Source: Cutibacterium granulosum (GTDB lineage: Bacteria > Actinomycetota > Actinomycetes > Propionibacteriales > Propionibacteriaceae). From it: a stretch of DNA of 64,000 nucleotides. Location: the NCBI RefSeq assembly GCF_900186975.1, contig NZ_LT906441.1, positions 1,178,001 to 1,242,000 of the forward strand, given 5' to 3'. Under the pieces are notes generated by a model that was not told the origin of the DNA, made no database searches, and saw only the letters and a program-made list of their open reading frames with translations. Positions 16,954-27,435 of the stretch are shown one piece after another. How positions within the stretch are numbered: position 1 is the first letter of the stretch; every line of letters begins with the position of its first letter. Position numbers and translations under genes: made by a program.

Positions 16954-18000
16954 ATGGGTATGAGATCTTCCCAGGAACCGTTACGTATCACTTCCATCGA
17001 CGACGCGATCCACCTTCTTCCTCATCTGTTGGGGTTCCAACCCGAGGAAAGCCTGGTGACCCTCATCGTCGGTCCGCCCGGCTGCTCCGCCGAAGGATTG
17101 GTGGCTCGCATGGATCTCCTGCCCCTGTCGACACGTGCTGGTTTCCTTGCCGGCCCCGGCGCAATAGAGACGGCGTACCCATCCTGTGACATGCTCATGG
17201 TGGTATTCAGCCAGGACGTGCATCAGGGCCTGACCATCCTGCGCAACGGCCTTCCCCTGCTCACACGTAGCCGGGTACTGGAGGCTGTGGTCACCGACCA
17301 GGTGATGTGGCAGGGAATCTCCTGTGCCGACGACTGTCCTGGCCACCGGGTGGCGAATGGCAGCAGAGTTCATGCTGAAGCGGTCTATCGCGGACTTGCC
17401 GTGCTGCCGAACAGGTCCAGCCTCGCCGAAGCCGTGGGCCCGGCCCACCCCAGCCAGCTTCGCATCGAGCACCCGGTGCGGTTGGCAGTCCAGCAGCAGG
17501 TGGCGCATCTCAGCAGTGATGAGCAGACGGCTCTGGCACAGAAGGTGCGTGATGGTGTGGTGGCGACTGGTGCTGCACCGTCCGCCGAGCAGGCTTGGCA
17601 GCTGGTCATCTGTCTGGAGAACGACGAGGTGGCTCGGCACCTGTGGGAGACAACCCCGCGAGACGGTGCCCGCAAACACGCTGAGCTGTGGTCCCAGGTT
17701 CTCACGCACTGCCCGGACGATCATGCCCTGGCCGTGCTGGCACTGCACGGCCAGGCCTGTTGGCTGTGTGGCGACGGAGCGTTGGAGTCGGTGAGCTTGG
17801 AACGGGCCCGTCTCATTCACCGTGCGGACCCATCCAGCCAACCTGCAGGTACGTCCCTCATCGCAGCATTGGAGATGTCGTATCGAGCGTTGCTCGCTCC
17901 CCACACATGGGATGTCATGCCACGGGATCCCGCCGTGATGGCGCTCGGCGAGGGAACGGACGAATCACTCAGCGTTGCCGCACCGCGCCCGTGCGCCTGA
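16954..18000 (+). CDS. DUF4192 family protein
   Basis: About 348 residues with the start pattern of the actinobacterial DUF4192 family: I-T-S-I-D-D-A-I-H-L-L-P-H-L-L-G-F near residue 10, followed by P-E-E-S-L-V-T-L. The rest contains alternating helices and a central region with D-C-P-G-H. The ATGs at 16954 and 16960 are equivalent; the frame upstream to 16861 is not needed. No enzymatic motif is recognised, and the function of the family is unknown. It sits 195 bases before leuS and may share its transcription. Confidence 0.75.
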   Translation: MGMRSSQEPLRITSIDDAIHLLPHLLGFQPEESLVTLIVGPPGCSAEGLVARMDLLPLSTRAGFLAGPGAIETAYPSCDMLMVVFSQDVHQGLTILRNGLPLLTRSRVLEAVVTDQVMWQGISCADDCPGHRVANGSRVHAEAVYRGLAVLPNRSSLAEAVGPAHPSQLRIEHPVRLAVQQQVAHLSSDEQTALAQKVRDGVVATGAAPSAEQAWQLVICLENDEVARHLWETTPRDGARKHAELWSQVLTHCPDDHALAVLALHGQACWLCGDGALESVSLERARLIHRADPSSQPAGTSLIAALEMSYRALLAPHTWDVMPRDPAVMALGEGTDESLSVAAPRPCA

Positions 18001-18195
18001 GTGGTCGCGACGACTGCCGGAAGGGTGTGGATGCCCAATCGAGCAGGGTGGGGCGAGGATCGTGAGGCCTGTCCCGTGCTTCCGGGGCGGATACTGCCCA
18101 CCTGTGTAGACGCAGGTCACCGGGTGCCTGCCTTTTCGGTAGAGTCGTGGCCATGTGTGTGCCGGAGGGCACGCAGTGACCTGGAGGTATTGATT

Positions 18196-20679
18196 GTGAG
18201 CGATTCTGGACAGGCCGCGGCTCGGGGATACGACGCCGTTGCGTCTCAGCAGAAGTGGTCCACCTACTGGCAGGAGCACGACACGTTCAAGGTCGTGGAC
18301 GACGGGTCCCGGGAACGCCGCTACCTGCTGGACATGTTCGCCTACCCCTCCGGTGATCTGCACATGGGACACGCCGAGGCCTTCGCCATTGGCGACGTCA
18401 CGGCACGGTACTGGCGTCTCAAGGGCTATGACGTGCTACACCCGGTGGGTTGGGACTCCTTCGGGCTGCCCGCTGAGAATGCCGCCATCAAGCATGACAG
18501 CCATCCTGCGCAGTGGACCTACCACAACATCGACACCCAGGCGGCCTCATTCCGCCGCTACGGCATCTCCTTCGACTGGAGCAAGCGACTGCACACCTCC
18601 GACGAGGAGTACTACCGCTGGACCCAGTGGCTCTTCCTGCAGTTCTTCAGGAAGGGGCTGGCCTACCGCAAGGATTCGTGGGCCAACTGGTGCCCCAACG
18701 ACCAGACCGTGCTGGCCAACGAGCAGGTCAAGGACGGCCGCTGCGACCGTTGTGGCGCCGTCGTCACCAAGCGTCAGCTCAATCAGTGGTACTTCAGGAT
18801 CACCGACTACGCCCAGCGTCTGCTCGACGACATGGACCGGCTCGAGGGCAACTGGCCCGATCGCGTCCTCACCATGCAGCGCAACTGGATCGGACGATCC
18901 GAGGGTGCCTACGTCGACTTCCGCATCGATGGGCGCGACGAGCCGGTCCGTGTGTTCACCACTCGCCCGGACACCCTGTTCGGCGCCACGTTCATGGTCG
19001 TCGCCCCCGACGCCCAACTGGCTGACGAGATCGTCTCCGACGAGCAACGTCCAGCCTTCGAGGAGTACCTCGAGCAGGTGAAGAAGCAGACCGAGATCGA
19101 GCGTCAGTCCACCGAGCACGAGAAGACCGGCGTCTACCTGGGCGTGTCGGCCACCAACCCGGTCAATGGTGCGAAGATCCCGGTGTGGGCCGGCGACTAT
19201 GTGCTCTCCGACTACGGTACTGGTGCCGTCATGGCCGTGCCCGCGCACGACCAGCGAGACCTCGACTTCGCACGACGCTATGGCATCGGGGTGATCCCGG
19301 TCATCGACACCGGGCAGGCAGATCCACGCGAGTCCGGGGTGGCGACCACGGGTGATGGTGCCTACCAGAATTCTGGCGTGCTCGACGGTCTGGAGAACAA
19401 GGCCGAGGCCATCGCGAAGGTGTGTGAGTTCCTCACCGATCGCAGGATTGGTGAGCCGACCGTCACCTACCGGTTGCGTGACTGGCTGCTCAGCCGGCAG
19501 CGTTTCTGGGGCTGCCCGATCCCCATCATCCACTGCCAGGCCTGCGGTGACGTCCCCGTTCCCGATGAGCAGTTGCCGGTGAAGCTGCCCGATCTGCGCG
19601 GTGCCGATCTGGCTCCCAAGGGCACCTCGCCGTTGGCAGGTGTCGAGGCTCGGCAGTGGCGTGAGGTGAACTGTCCCAGGTGTGGCGGCCCGGCCGAGCG
19701 TGACACCGACACCATGGACACCTTCGTGGACTCCTCGTGGTACTTCCTGCGCTACTGCAACCCGCAGTACTCCCAAGGAGCATTCGATGGTGAGGCAGTG
19801 CGTCGGTGGATGCCGGTGTCACAGTACGTCGGCGGTGTCGAGCACGCCACGATGCACCTGCTGTACTCCCGGTTCTTCACCAAGGTCCTGCACGACCTCG
19901 GACTGGTCGACTTCGACGAGCCGTTCACCAAACTCATGAACCAGGGGCAGGTCGTCAATGAGGGCAAGGCCATGTCGAAGTCCCTGGGCAACGGGGTGGA
20001 CCTGGGCAAACAGATCGACGAGTTCGGTGTTGACGCCGTGCGCACCACGGTCATCTTCGCCGGTCCACCCGAGGAGGACATCGACTGGGCAGACGTCTCG
20101 CCGGGGGCCAGCCTGAAGTTCCTGCAGCGTGCGTGGCGGGTTGCCGACGACGTCACCTCCGATCCGGGGGTCGACGTCACCACCGGCGACGTGGCGTTGC
20201 GCAAGATCACCCACAAGATGATCTCCGAGATCACCACCCTGGTCGAGGGACAGCGGTTCAACGTCATCGTGGCGCGCTGCATGGAGCTCATCAACGCCGT
20301 GCGCAAGGCCATCGACACCGGCTGCGGTGCCGATGATCCTGCAGTACGCGAGGCCGTGACCTTCGCGGCCCAGGCCATGAGCCTGTTCGCCCCCTACGTG
20401 GCCGAGGACATGTGGGAACTGCTCGGTCACCAGCCCTCGGTGGCGAGTTCCTCGTGGCCGACTGCCGATCCTGCTCTGCTCGTCGCCGACGAGGTGACGA
20501 TGGTCGTTCAGGTCAACGGCAAGGTGCGTGGCAAGATCCAGGTGAGCCCGGATGTTGACGAGGACCAGGCCAGGCAGCTCGCGCTGGCGGATGCCAATGT
20601 CAAACGGTTCGTTGCCGACAAGAGCATCGTCAAGGTCATCGCCCGACTGCCGAGGATGATGTCACTGGTCGTCAAATGA
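18196..20679 (+). CDS. leuS: Leucyl-tRNA synthetase
   Basis: Class I aminoacyl-tRNA synthetase, 827 residues. The HIGH motif is HMGH at 56-59; the CP1 editing domain lies roughly at 225-420 ([10 protein letters not shown] near its start, A-V-P-A-H-D-x-R-D near 345); and the signature loop is AMSKS at 592-596, where Ala replaces the first Lys of KMSKS. A zinc-type C-x-x-C pair lies at about 450. The GTG at 18196 has GGAGG eight bases ahead; an upstream frame to 18001 is not supported. A strong hairpin lies downstream at 20731-20765. Confidence 0.96.
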   Translation: MSDSGQAAARGYDAVASQQKWSTYWQEHDTFKVVDDGSRERRYLLDMFAYPSGDLHMGHAEAFAIGDVTARYWRLKGYDVLHPVGWDSFGLPAENAAIKHDSHPAQWTYHNIDTQAASFRRYGISFDWSKRLHTSDEEYYRWTQWLFLQFFRKGLAYRKDSWANWCPNDQTVLANEQVKDGRCDRCGAVVTKRQLNQWYFRITDYAQRLLDDMDRLEGNWPDRVLTMQRNWIGRSEGAYVDFRIDGRDEPVRVFTTRPDTLFGATFMVVAPDAQLADEIVSDEQRPAFEEYLEQVKKQTEIERQSTEHEKTGVYLGVSATNPVNGAKIPVWAGDYVLSDYGTGAVMAVPAHDQRDLDFARRYGIGVIPVIDTGQADPRESGVATTGDGAYQNSGVLDGLENKAEAIAKVCEFLTDRRIGEPTVTYRLRDWLLSRQRFWGCPIPIIHCQACGDVPVPDEQLPVKLPDLRGADLAPKGTSPLAGVEARQWREVNCPRCGGPAERDTDTMDTFVDSSWYFLRYCNPQYSQGAFDGEAVRRWMPVSQYVGGVEHATMHLLYSRFFTKVLHDLGLVDFDEPFTKLMNQGQVVNEGKAMSKSLGNGVDLGKQIDEFGVDAVRTTVIFAGPPEEDIDWADVSPGASLKFLQRAWRVADDVTSDPGVDVTTGDVALRKITHKMISEITTLVEGQRFNVIVARCMELINAVRKAIDTGCGADDPAVREAVTFAAQAMSLFAPYVAEDMWELLGHQPSVASSSWPTADPALLVADEVTMVVQVNGKVRGKIQVSPDVDEDQARQLALADANVKRFVADKSIVKVIARLPRMMSLVVK

Positions 20680-20688
20680 TTCGCACCG

Positions 20689-20765
20689 TGCGTCAACCAT
20701 GATGATGTGCTGACGCATGGACCCGAACCCATTGGTGCCTGTGGACAGTTTCCGCAGGCACCAAT
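20689..20765 (+). terminator. Paired inverted repeats after leuS
   Basis: A 7-bp inverted repeat, TGCGTCA (20689-20695) and TGACGCA (20711-20717), is followed by an 11-bp perfect stem, ATTGGTGCCTG (20731-20741) with CAGGCACCAAT (20755-20765), loop 13 bases. There is no T run, so it would act as an imperfect terminator or RNA processing structure between leuS and comEA. Confidence 0.45.
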
Positions 20766-20827
20766 TCGTCATCCACAGATGTGCCGTGACGTGCCGGATC
20801 GACGGCTGAGGCACCGACAATCCTCAT

Positions 20828-21673
20828 GTGAACGATGCATTTCGAGACCGGTTGGACAACCTGTTGGCCGAGCTTCCCTCCCGACATGACGAGGAGGACG
20901 CCGGGCAAGTCGATCGAGACGGCGAGGACCCCGCTCCTCATCGTCGGGTGACACGCGCCCATCTGTCGGCCATCGGCGTGGTGCTCGTTCTGATCCTGGT
21001 GGTCGTCGCCGTGCAGCTCATGCGCTCCCGACCGACCGAGATTGCCGCCACCCAGCCGGTGCTCGCCGCCTCGGGGAGCCCACAGGGCTCCGCGTCCCCG
21101 GTGAACTCGACGCCAGATCCCAATACGATGGCACCTGCCACGCCGTCGAGCATTCGGGTGCACGTCATCGGCAGGGTCAACGATCCGGGAGTACACGAGA
21201 TCCCCGTCAACGGCCGCATCATCGATGCCATCGACGCGGCTGGGGGGATGGCGTCCGGAGCCCATCCGGGGTCACTCAACATGGCACAGCCGGTGTGCGA
21301 CGGATGCCAGATCCTCATCCCCGCCTCTGGGAATGGCAAGGTCATCGTCCCCTCAGGCGTCCAGGGTGGCGGCGGATCTCCAGGGCAACCGGCACCGGGT
21401 GGCGGCACACTGTCTGGAGCGGCAGCCGTGCCAGGTGGCAATGGTGCGGCAACTCAGGGCGGTCCGGCCTCCGGTGACCTGGTGGACCTCAACACGGCCA
21501 CCGTGGAGCAGCTGCAGACCATCGACGGGGTGGGTCCGGTCATGGCTGAGCGCATCTTCACCTGGCGCCAGGAGCATGGACGCTTCACCAGCGTCGACGA
21601 ACTGCAGGAGATCGACGGGATCGGGCCCAAGAAGTTCGCCAAACTCAAGGACAGGGTCCGTGTCCAGCCCTGA
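20828..21673 (+). CDS. comEA: Competence protein ComEA (SLBB and helix-hairpin-helix)
   Basis: Surface DNA-binding receptor of the natural-transformation apparatus. The 281-residue protein begins with a short cytosolic part, one membrane helix (about residues 47-66), a Ser/Pro linker, an SLBB domain (about 105-170, V-H-V-I-G-R-V-N-D-P-G-V-H), a Gly-rich linker, and two C-terminal helix-hairpin-helix units (G-V-G-P-V-M-A and G-I-G-P-K-K-F-A) that bind DNA. The start is GTG at 20828. comEC follows with overlapping starts. Confidence 0.9.
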   Translation: MNDAFRDRLDNLLAELPSRHDEEDAGQVDRDGEDPAPHRRVTRAHLSAIGVVLVLILVVVAVQLMRSRPTEIAATQPVLAASGSPQGSASPVNSTPDPNTMAPATPSSIRVHVIGRVNDPGVHEIPVNGRIIDAIDAAGGMASGAHPGSLNMAQPVCDGCQILIPASGNGKVIVPSGVQGGGGSPGQPAPGGGTLSGAAAVPGGNGAATQGGPASGDLVDLNTATVEQLQTIDGVGPVMAERIFTWRQEHGRFTSVDELQEIDGIGPKKFAKLKDRVRVQP

Positions 21674-23966
21674 CCTGCGAATGGTTCCGGTGGCAGCTGG
21701 AGCCGTCATTGCCGCTGCCATCGCCACCGCAGGGCACCGTACGTGGTGGGTTTTTCTGGCAGCGATCAGCCTGTGCCTGGGGCTGCTGGCCCTCCTGCGT
21801 GGGCACGTTGCGGTGACGATCGTGGCGCTCGTCACCCTCACCGTTGCCGTCACTGCTGGTGCGCGGCAGGAGGCGCTGCACCACACGGGGGTCGGAGCCG
21901 TGTCCGAACAGCGAGCCATGACCACTGCTCGGGTCGTCATCACGGGGGACTGCAGAGTCGTGGCAGCGAAGGGTCCCCGGCCGCAACTGGCCTTCCTCCC
22001 CGCTCGCACGGTACAGGTCACGACCCGCGGACACACTGTCTCCCAGCGGGCAGCCATCACCCTGAGCGGCAACGACACCGATCTGCTGTGCCACACCGCG
22101 GTGGGCCAACATGTCGAGGTCACCGGTCGGCTGGCACCGGTGAGACCGACCGATTCGCAGGCGGGACGTATCGCCGTCAAGAACCTGACCGTACTCACGC
22201 AGGCCAACTGGCTCGACGCCCGGGTCAATCACATACGAGATGCCCTGGTGCAGGCCTGCCGATTCAGCCCACAACGGCAGCGCGCCCTCGTCCCCTCCCT
22301 GGTGGTGGGCGACACGGCTGCCGTGGACTCCCAGATGTCTGAGGAGTTCAGGGCAACGGCACTGACCCATCTCATGGCGGTCTCGGGGGCAAATCTGGCC
22401 TCGACCATGACACTGCTGTGGTGGTCGGGATCCTGGTTGGGACTGCGGCGAGGATGGCTGCGGGTCATGTCCGTGCTCGGGGTGGTGCTCTTCGTCCTCA
22501 TCTGCCGATCCGAGCCATCGGTGATGAGGGCTGCAGCGATGGGAATCGTCGCTCTCAGCGCCGCAGAGGTGTCGTTCGATCGCTCAGCGGGGATACGATC
22601 CCTCGCCGTTGCCATGACGATTCTTGCCTTCGCAGATCCTTGGCTGGTGCGCTCCATCGGATTCTGGCTGTCGGTGGCGGCAACGGCAGGGATCCTGTGG
22701 TGGTCCACTCGATGGGTCAAGGTCATGCAGTGGGCCACGCAACCTGTCGCCATGGCACTGGTCGTCCCCTGGGCGGCACAACTTGCGACCCAGCCCCTCG
22801 TCACCTCCCTGTCACACAGTGTCAGTGTCACCGGGCTGCTCGCCAACCTCGCTGCGGCTCCATTCGTGGGGCCGGCAACGATCTTGGGGATGAGCGCTGC
22901 CATCGCCGCCAGCCTGTGGGTCCCGCTGGGGGTCCCCGCAGGATGGTTGGCCGGGTGGTGCGTCCAGCCGGTGCTGTGGATCGCCCATGTGGGGGCCACT
23001 GCTCCAGCCGGGCAGCTGCAGTGGCCGGTCACCCCGCTGGCGCTCGGCGTCCTGGCCGGCATCTGTCTGGGGCTCGCCTGGATCACTCCGTGGGTGCTTC
23101 GACGATGGTGGGCCACGATCCTCGCCCTCATCGGAGTCGTCCTGGCGTCGATCATCCGGCCTCCGGTGCCAGGATGGCCCGGCGAGTGGCAGGTCGTCGT
23201 GTGCGACGTGGGTCAGGGCAGCGCCACCCTCGTCAACGCTGGCCACGGTGCTGCCGTGCTCATCGACGCGGGGCCCGAATCCCAGCCCCTGCACGACTGC
23301 GTCGCGGACCTGCACGTCAACCAGATTCCGCTGGTCGTCCTGAGCCACTACCACGCAGATCACGTCGGGGGCATTGATGCCGTCCTCACCGGGTTCGGCG
23401 TCGACCAGGCCATCGTCTCCGATCTCGACTCGCCGGTCACCACCGCGAAGGAGCTGCAGCACCGCATGTCCGAGCACGGTATCGAGGTGAGCCGTGCGGC
23501 CCCCGGAGAGATCCGCACGGTGGGGGAGGCCACGGTCGAGGTTCTCGATTCCCCGCTCATCGAGGCGGAGGAGGCTGGCTCGGGTGAGTCCAGCAAGGAG
23601 AACGACTCCTCGGTGCTGGTCCGTGCCAGCAGTGGTGGGCTGCGAGCGTTGGTGACCGGCGACATCGAACCAGGCGGTCAACAGGCGGCGATGCGACGAC
23701 ACCCTGATCTGGGTTGCGACGTGCTCGTCATGCCACATCATGGTTCGGCACGACAGGACCGTCGGTTCTGGACCGCGACTGGCGCCCGTCTTGCCGTGGC
23801 ATCGGCAGGGCTCGACAACTCCTACGGTCATCCCTCCGCGAAAGCCCTCAACCTTGCCCGCGAATTGGGCATGCAGACCATGCGCACCGATCGGGACGGG
23901 TCGATCGCGATACACAGCAGTGGTGATTCCCTGGCGACACGCGGCACACATGGTGCGATGGGATGA
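21660..23966 (+). CDS. comEC: Competence protein ComEC/Rec2 (DNA translocation channel)
   Basis: Integral membrane protein that passes single-stranded DNA into the cytoplasm, about 768 residues. It has multiple hydrophobic helices in the N-terminal half (including the L-M-A-V-S-G-A-N-L motif of the competence domain near residue 240), then a C-terminal metallo-beta-lactamase-like domain with L-S-H-Y-H-A-D-H-V-G-G near 560 and M-P-H-H-G-S near 690. The GTG at 21660 overlaps the comEA stop, with AGGACAGGG upstream; ATG at 21681 is an alternative. The pair comEA-comEC is the standard order; no other competence genes are present nearby. Confidence 0.93.
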   Translation: MSSPDLRMVPVAAGAVIAAAIATAGHRTWWVFLAAISLCLGLLALLRGHVAVTIVALVTLTVAVTAGARQEALHHTGVGAVSEQRAMTTARVVITGDCRVVAAKGPRPQLAFLPARTVQVTTRGHTVSQRAAITLSGNDTDLLCHTAVGQHVEVTGRLAPVRPTDSQAGRIAVKNLTVLTQANWLDARVNHIRDALVQACRFSPQRQRALVPSLVVGDTAAVDSQMSEEFRATALTHLMAVSGANLASTMTLLWWSGSWLGLRRGWLRVMSVLGVVLFVLICRSEPSVMRAAAMGIVALSAAEVSFDRSAGIRSLAVAMTILAFADPWLVRSIGFWLSVAATAGILWWSTRWVKVMQWATQPVAMALVVPWAAQLATQPLVTSLSHSVSVTGLLANLAAAPFVGPATILGMSAAIAASLWVPLGVPAGWLAGWCVQPVLWIAHVGATAPAGQLQWPVTPLALGVLAGICLGLAWITPWVLRRWWATILALIGVVLASIIRPPVPGWPGEWQVVVCDVGQGSATLVNAGHGAAVLIDAGPESQPLHDCVADLHVNQIPLVVLSHYHADHVGGIDAVLTGFGVDQAIVSDLDSPVTTAKELQHRMSEHGIEVSRAAPGEIRTVGEATVEVLDSPLIEAEEAGSGESSKENDSSVLVRASSGGLRALVTGDIEPGGQQAAMRRHPDLGCDVLVMPHHGSARQDRRFWTATGARLAVASAGLDNSYGHPSAKALNLARELGMQTMRTDRDGSIAIHSSGDSLATRGTHGAMG

Positions 23967-24196
23967 GAGCGGCGGGTTTCAGCGTGGCGACGTTCTGCCC
24001 GACGTTCTGCCGACCGGGCCTGCTACTGTGGACGGCCGGTGATTCTCGCCGCATTCTTCCCACGGGAAACCAGATCGAATGTGGTCCGGGTGGCGGCCAC
24101 TCAGGAAGATTCGTGTCCAAATGATCGAGGGCCGGTGGATGGACTTGGTCAGTGGGTGCCCGTGGGTGGCGAGTTGTGCCGATGAAGGGGGAGCAG

Positions 24197-25951
24197 GTGG
24201 CGTCACGTTTTTCGACCAAGGGTCCCAGAATGCCCATCAGGCTACGGACCTGGCAGCGCGAGGCACTGGATGAGTACATCGCAGCCAACCCGTCCGACTG
24301 GTTGGTGTGTGCCACCCCTGGTGCGGGAAAGACGACGTTCACCTTGGCGGTGGCCGCCCATCTGTGGCAGGACCACGTCATAAATCGCGTCATCGTCGTG
24401 TGCCCGACCGACCATCTGCGCTCCCAGTGGATCCTGGCGGCGCGTGCGCTCGGGTTCGACCTGCGGGACACCCCCAATTCCGAGCGGTTGCCCTCCGACG
24501 CACACGGCTGCGTCGTCACCTATGCCCAGGTGGCTCAGAATCCAGGTCTGCACGCTGGCCGAGCCACCTCCCAACGCACCCTTGTGATCTTCGACGAGAT
24601 CCACCATGCCGGCGATGTCATGAGCTGGGGCTCGGCCGTCCTCGATGCCTTCACCGGAGCTCGCCGCCGCCTCGGGGTCACCGGAACACCGTTTCGTTCC
24701 GATGAGGCGCACATCGCCCATGTGCGCTACGAGGAGGTGGGAGACGGCGTCTACGAATCGGTCTCCGACTACTCCTACGGTTACGAGCAGGCCCTGCGTG
24801 ACGGGGTGGTGCGACCGGTGACCTTCGCCACCTATTCCGGGCGATCCACCTGGACCGACACCGAGGGTGAGGAGCACACGGCAATCCTGGGTGATTCCGA
24901 GCTCACCAGAACCAATGAGGACATGGCGTGGCGTACCGCCCTGGACCCCGACGGTGAGTGGATCGCCCACGTCATGGCATCGGCCTGGGCACGGGTCAAC
25001 CACCTGCGTGAGTCCAACCGGATCCCACACGCCAAGGTACTCATCCCAGCCTCCAACCAGAAGGTCGCCAAGGAATACGCCGAGGTGTGGAAGCACGTCA
25101 CCGGCAATACTGCGTCGGTGATCCTCAGCGAGGACGCCTCCTCCTCGCGCAAGCTCGCCGAGTACCGCGACAACCCCGATGCGATATGTGCCGTTTGTGT
25201 GCGTCTCATCACCGAGGGCGTCGATGTTCCCGATGCCGCCGTGCTCATCTACTCCACGACGGCGTCCACCCCACTGTTCTTCGCCCAGATGGTGGGGCGA
25301 GTGGTGCGTGCCCGCAATCGCCGGGAACGCGCGACCGTGTTCCTGCCCGCGGTGAGCAGGCTCACCGCCCTGGCCTCCCAGATGGAGGAGCAGCGTGACC
25401 ACGTCATAGGACCGCCCCAGGAAGGCGATGAGCTGGAGGAGGCCAACCGTACGCGTACCGAGCCCGACGGCGAGTCCCGAGGATGGCGCGCAGTGGCCTC
25501 GGACGCAATCCTCGGAGAGGTCATCGACACCTATGCCCCCACGACGGGGGACTCGGGTGACGATGGGTTGTTCTCCCTGGACGGCCTGCTCACTCCGGCC
25601 CAGGAACGCGCCCTGTTGGCTCGAGACGAGAAGACCCGCGCCGAACAGGCCAAGAAGGTTGCCCAGCAGCGACGTGCGGCCCGGGCAGTCCACGAGGCCC
25701 AGGAGCGTCAGACCCGTCGGGAGGAACTCATCGAGGTGCAGCGACTTGGCGGCTCGGCCTTCGACGAGATCGACGATCCCAAGGAACTCCGCCGTATGAT
25801 CGCCAGCCAACTGCTGGAGTTCGGACGATCCCACAGCCTCACCCCGCAGGCTGCCTGGGCCCAGCTGTATCGGGAAATTCCCGGCCCGCGCAACGAATCT
25901 GCCCCCGTCGAGCTGCTGCAGCGCCGATCCTCCTGGCTGCGCACGCACTGA
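24197..25951 (+). CDS. DEAD/DEAH-box helicase family protein
   Basis: Superfamily 2 helicase, about 584 residues. Motif I is ATPGAGKTT at 39-47, the DExH motif is D-E-I-H-H near 130, motif III-like T-G-T-P-F near 155, and the C-terminal helicase domain has V-R-L-I-T-E-G-V-D-V-P near 335 and Q-M-V-G-R-V-V-R-A near 370. The last 150 residues are charged and partly coiled-coil (A-R-D-E-K-T-R-A-E-Q-A-K-K). GTG 24197 has GGGGGAG just upstream; ATGs at 24182 and 24230 are alternatives. It lies between comEC and holA, genes that are usually adjacent in many bacteria. The architecture resembles UvrB/RIG-I-like SF2 helicases of unknown role; no methylase or nuclease partner is beside it. Confidence 0.85.
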   Translation: MASRFSTKGPRMPIRLRTWQREALDEYIAANPSDWLVCATPGAGKTTFTLAVAAHLWQDHVINRVIVVCPTDHLRSQWILAARALGFDLRDTPNSERLPSDAHGCVVTYAQVAQNPGLHAGRATSQRTLVIFDEIHHAGDVMSWGSAVLDAFTGARRRLGVTGTPFRSDEAHIAHVRYEEVGDGVYESVSDYSYGYEQALRDGVVRPVTFATYSGRSTWTDTEGEEHTAILGDSELTRTNEDMAWRTALDPDGEWIAHVMASAWARVNHLRESNRIPHAKVLIPASNQKVAKEYAEVWKHVTGNTASVILSEDASSSRKLAEYRDNPDAICAVCVRLITEGVDVPDAAVLIYSTTASTPLFFAQMVGRVVRARNRRERATVFLPAVSRLTALASQMEEQRDHVIGPPQEGDELEEANRTRTEPDGESRGWRAVASDAILGEVIDTYAPTTGDSGDDGLFSLDGLLTPAQERALLARDEKTRAEQAKKVAQQRRAARAVHEAQERQTRREELIEVQRLGGSAFDEIDDPKELRRMIASQLLEFGRSHSLTPQAAWAQLYREIPGPRNESAPVELLQRRSSWLRTH

Positions 25952-25979
25952 ACTGCTCGCCAGATGAGATGATGAACAC

Positions 25980-26948
25980 GTGAGTGGATCGGTCTTTGGG
26001 ACGTCGTTGCTGGTTGTTGGCCCAGAACAGCTGTTGCGGGAACGGGCAGTCAACACCAGGGTCCGCGACGCCCGCCGACAGGCCCCCGATGCCGAGCTCA
26101 TCGAACTCGACGGTGCTGGGATGGACGTCGGGTCCTTCACCGAGGCCACTGGCGGATCGTTGTTCGCACAGACGACGATCGTCGTCGTCCACGCCTTGAG
26201 CGAGGTGGACAAGGACCTTTTCGATCTCGTCGCATCCGTGGCTGCGCAACCGTCCGATGACCTGTGCCTCATCATGGATCATCCCGGCGGCAACAAGGGC
26301 AGAGGTCTGCTCAACAAACTGCGCAAGGCCAAGGTGACGACCGTCAAGGCCGATCAGGTGAAGCCGTGGAAGATTCCCGATTTCATCGCCCATGAGGCAC
26401 GTGGTGCGAGACTCAGAATGGATCGTGCGGCCATCGACTCCCTGCATCGTGCCTTGGGCAACGATCTTCGTACCTTGGCAGCAGCCGTGCAGCAGCTGGC
26501 CGACGACAGCGACGGTCACGTCGACTCCCAACAGGTGTCCATCTACTTCGGGGGACGCGCCGAGGTGACCTCCTATGCCGTCGCCGATGCGATCATGGCA
26601 GGCCACGTCGACAAGGCGCTGGAAGATCTGCGCTGGGCCCTGGACTCCGGGGTGTCACCGACGTACATCACGACCGTGATGGCAGGCAGCCTGCGCAACC
26701 TGGGGCGCTACCTCGATGCGCGGACACGCAGGATGGCCAACACCGAGATCGCCGCCGTCATCGGTGTGCCGCCGTGGAAGATCAAGGATCTGGAGGCGCA
26801 GCGTCGGCACTGGGACTCCGCCGCGGTGGCACGGGCCCTACGCCACGTCGTGCAGGCCGATGCCGCCGTCAAGGGAGCAGCCGTGGACGCGCACTACGCA
26901 CTGGAGGCCATGGTGCTCGAGGTGGAACAGGCCCGGGTGGGCCGCTGA
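25980..26948 (+). CDS. holA: DNA polymerase III subunit delta
   Basis: Clamp-loader delta subunit that opens the beta sliding clamp; 322 residues. The N-terminal nucleotide-binding-like domain has L-L-V-V-G-P-E-Q-L-L-R-E-R-A near the start and L-F-A-Q-T-T-I-V-V-V near 60; the C-terminal helical domain has the typical G-V-P-P-W-K-I-K-D-L-E near 260 and A-D-A-A-V-K-G near 290. The start is GTG at 25980. It sits upstream of convergent rpsT, the common bacterial context. Confidence 0.9.
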   Translation: MSGSVFGTSLLVVGPEQLLRERAVNTRVRDARRQAPDAELIELDGAGMDVGSFTEATGGSLFAQTTIVVVHALSEVDKDLFDLVASVAAQPSDDLCLIMDHPGGNKGRGLLNKLRKAKVTTVKADQVKPWKIPDFIAHEARGARLRMDRAAIDSLHRALGNDLRTLAAAVQQLADDSDGHVDSQQVSIYFGGRAEVTSYAVADAIMAGHVDKALEDLRWALDSGVSPTYITTVMAGSLRNLGRYLDARTRRMANTEIAAVIGVPPWKIKDLEAQRRHWDSAAVARALRHVVQADAAVKGAAVDAHYALEAMVLEVEQARVGR

Positions 26949-27084
26949 CGCTCGGTGGGGAGCTGCCGTGTCGCGCTCCCCGGTGCTCCGGAGCTCACGA
27001 GTGCGATTCGCACTGCCGATGGTGGCCGCCCCCGCCTCGCCACACTGCTCTGCGCCCTCAGGATCAGAAACGTGGAACCGCACG

Positions 27085-27122
27085 AGCAAAAGCGCCCTGA
27101 CCACCCAGTGGGTCAAGGCGCT
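27085..27122 (-). terminator. Terminator of rpsT
   Basis: On the minus strand AGCGCCTTGACCC pairs with GGTCAGGGCGCT around a short loop, followed by TTTTGCTC. It ends about 50 bases after the rpsT stop, in the space shared with the convergent holA. Confidence 0.75.
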
Positions 27123-27171
27123 GTGCTGGGGTGAGATACTCACCCACGAGGATGAGTTCGGAGAAAGAGAC

Positions 27172-27435
27172 TCAGGCGAGCTTGTTGAGCTTCTTGGAGA
27201 TCGACGACTTGCGGTTCTTGGCCTGGTTCTTGTGGATGACGCCCTTGGAGACCGCCTTGTCGAGCTGACGGTTGGCCAGTTTGGCGTACTGGGTTGCCTT
27301 CTCGGCGTCACCGGCCTCGGCAGCGCGACGGAAGTTGCGCACATGGGTGCGCAGGGCAGACTTGACGGCCTTGTTGCGCTGGCGAGCCTTCTCGTTGGTC
27401 TTCACGCGCTTGACCTGCGACTTGATGTTGGGCAC
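27172..27435 (-). CDS. rpsT: 30S ribosomal protein S20 (bS20)
   Basis: Small-subunit ribosomal protein S20, 87 residues, very basic, all-helical. The GTG at 27435 gives the canonical opening (M)[19 protein letters not shown] and has AGAGG eight bases ahead; a longer open frame to 27495 is not S20-like. The C-terminal [14 protein letters not shown] motif is present. Opposite strand to its neighbours holA and lepA. Confidence 0.97.
   Translation of the reverse strand: MPNIKSQVKRVKTNEKARQRNKAVKSALRTHVRNFRRAAEAGDAEKATQYAKLANRQLDKAVSKGVIHKNQAKNRKSSISKKLNKLA

Noticed and set aside
24242-26275. 677-codon open frame antisense to the helicase and holA
   Set aside because: Crosses the gap between two well-supported genes and shows Gly/Val/Arg-rich shadow composition.
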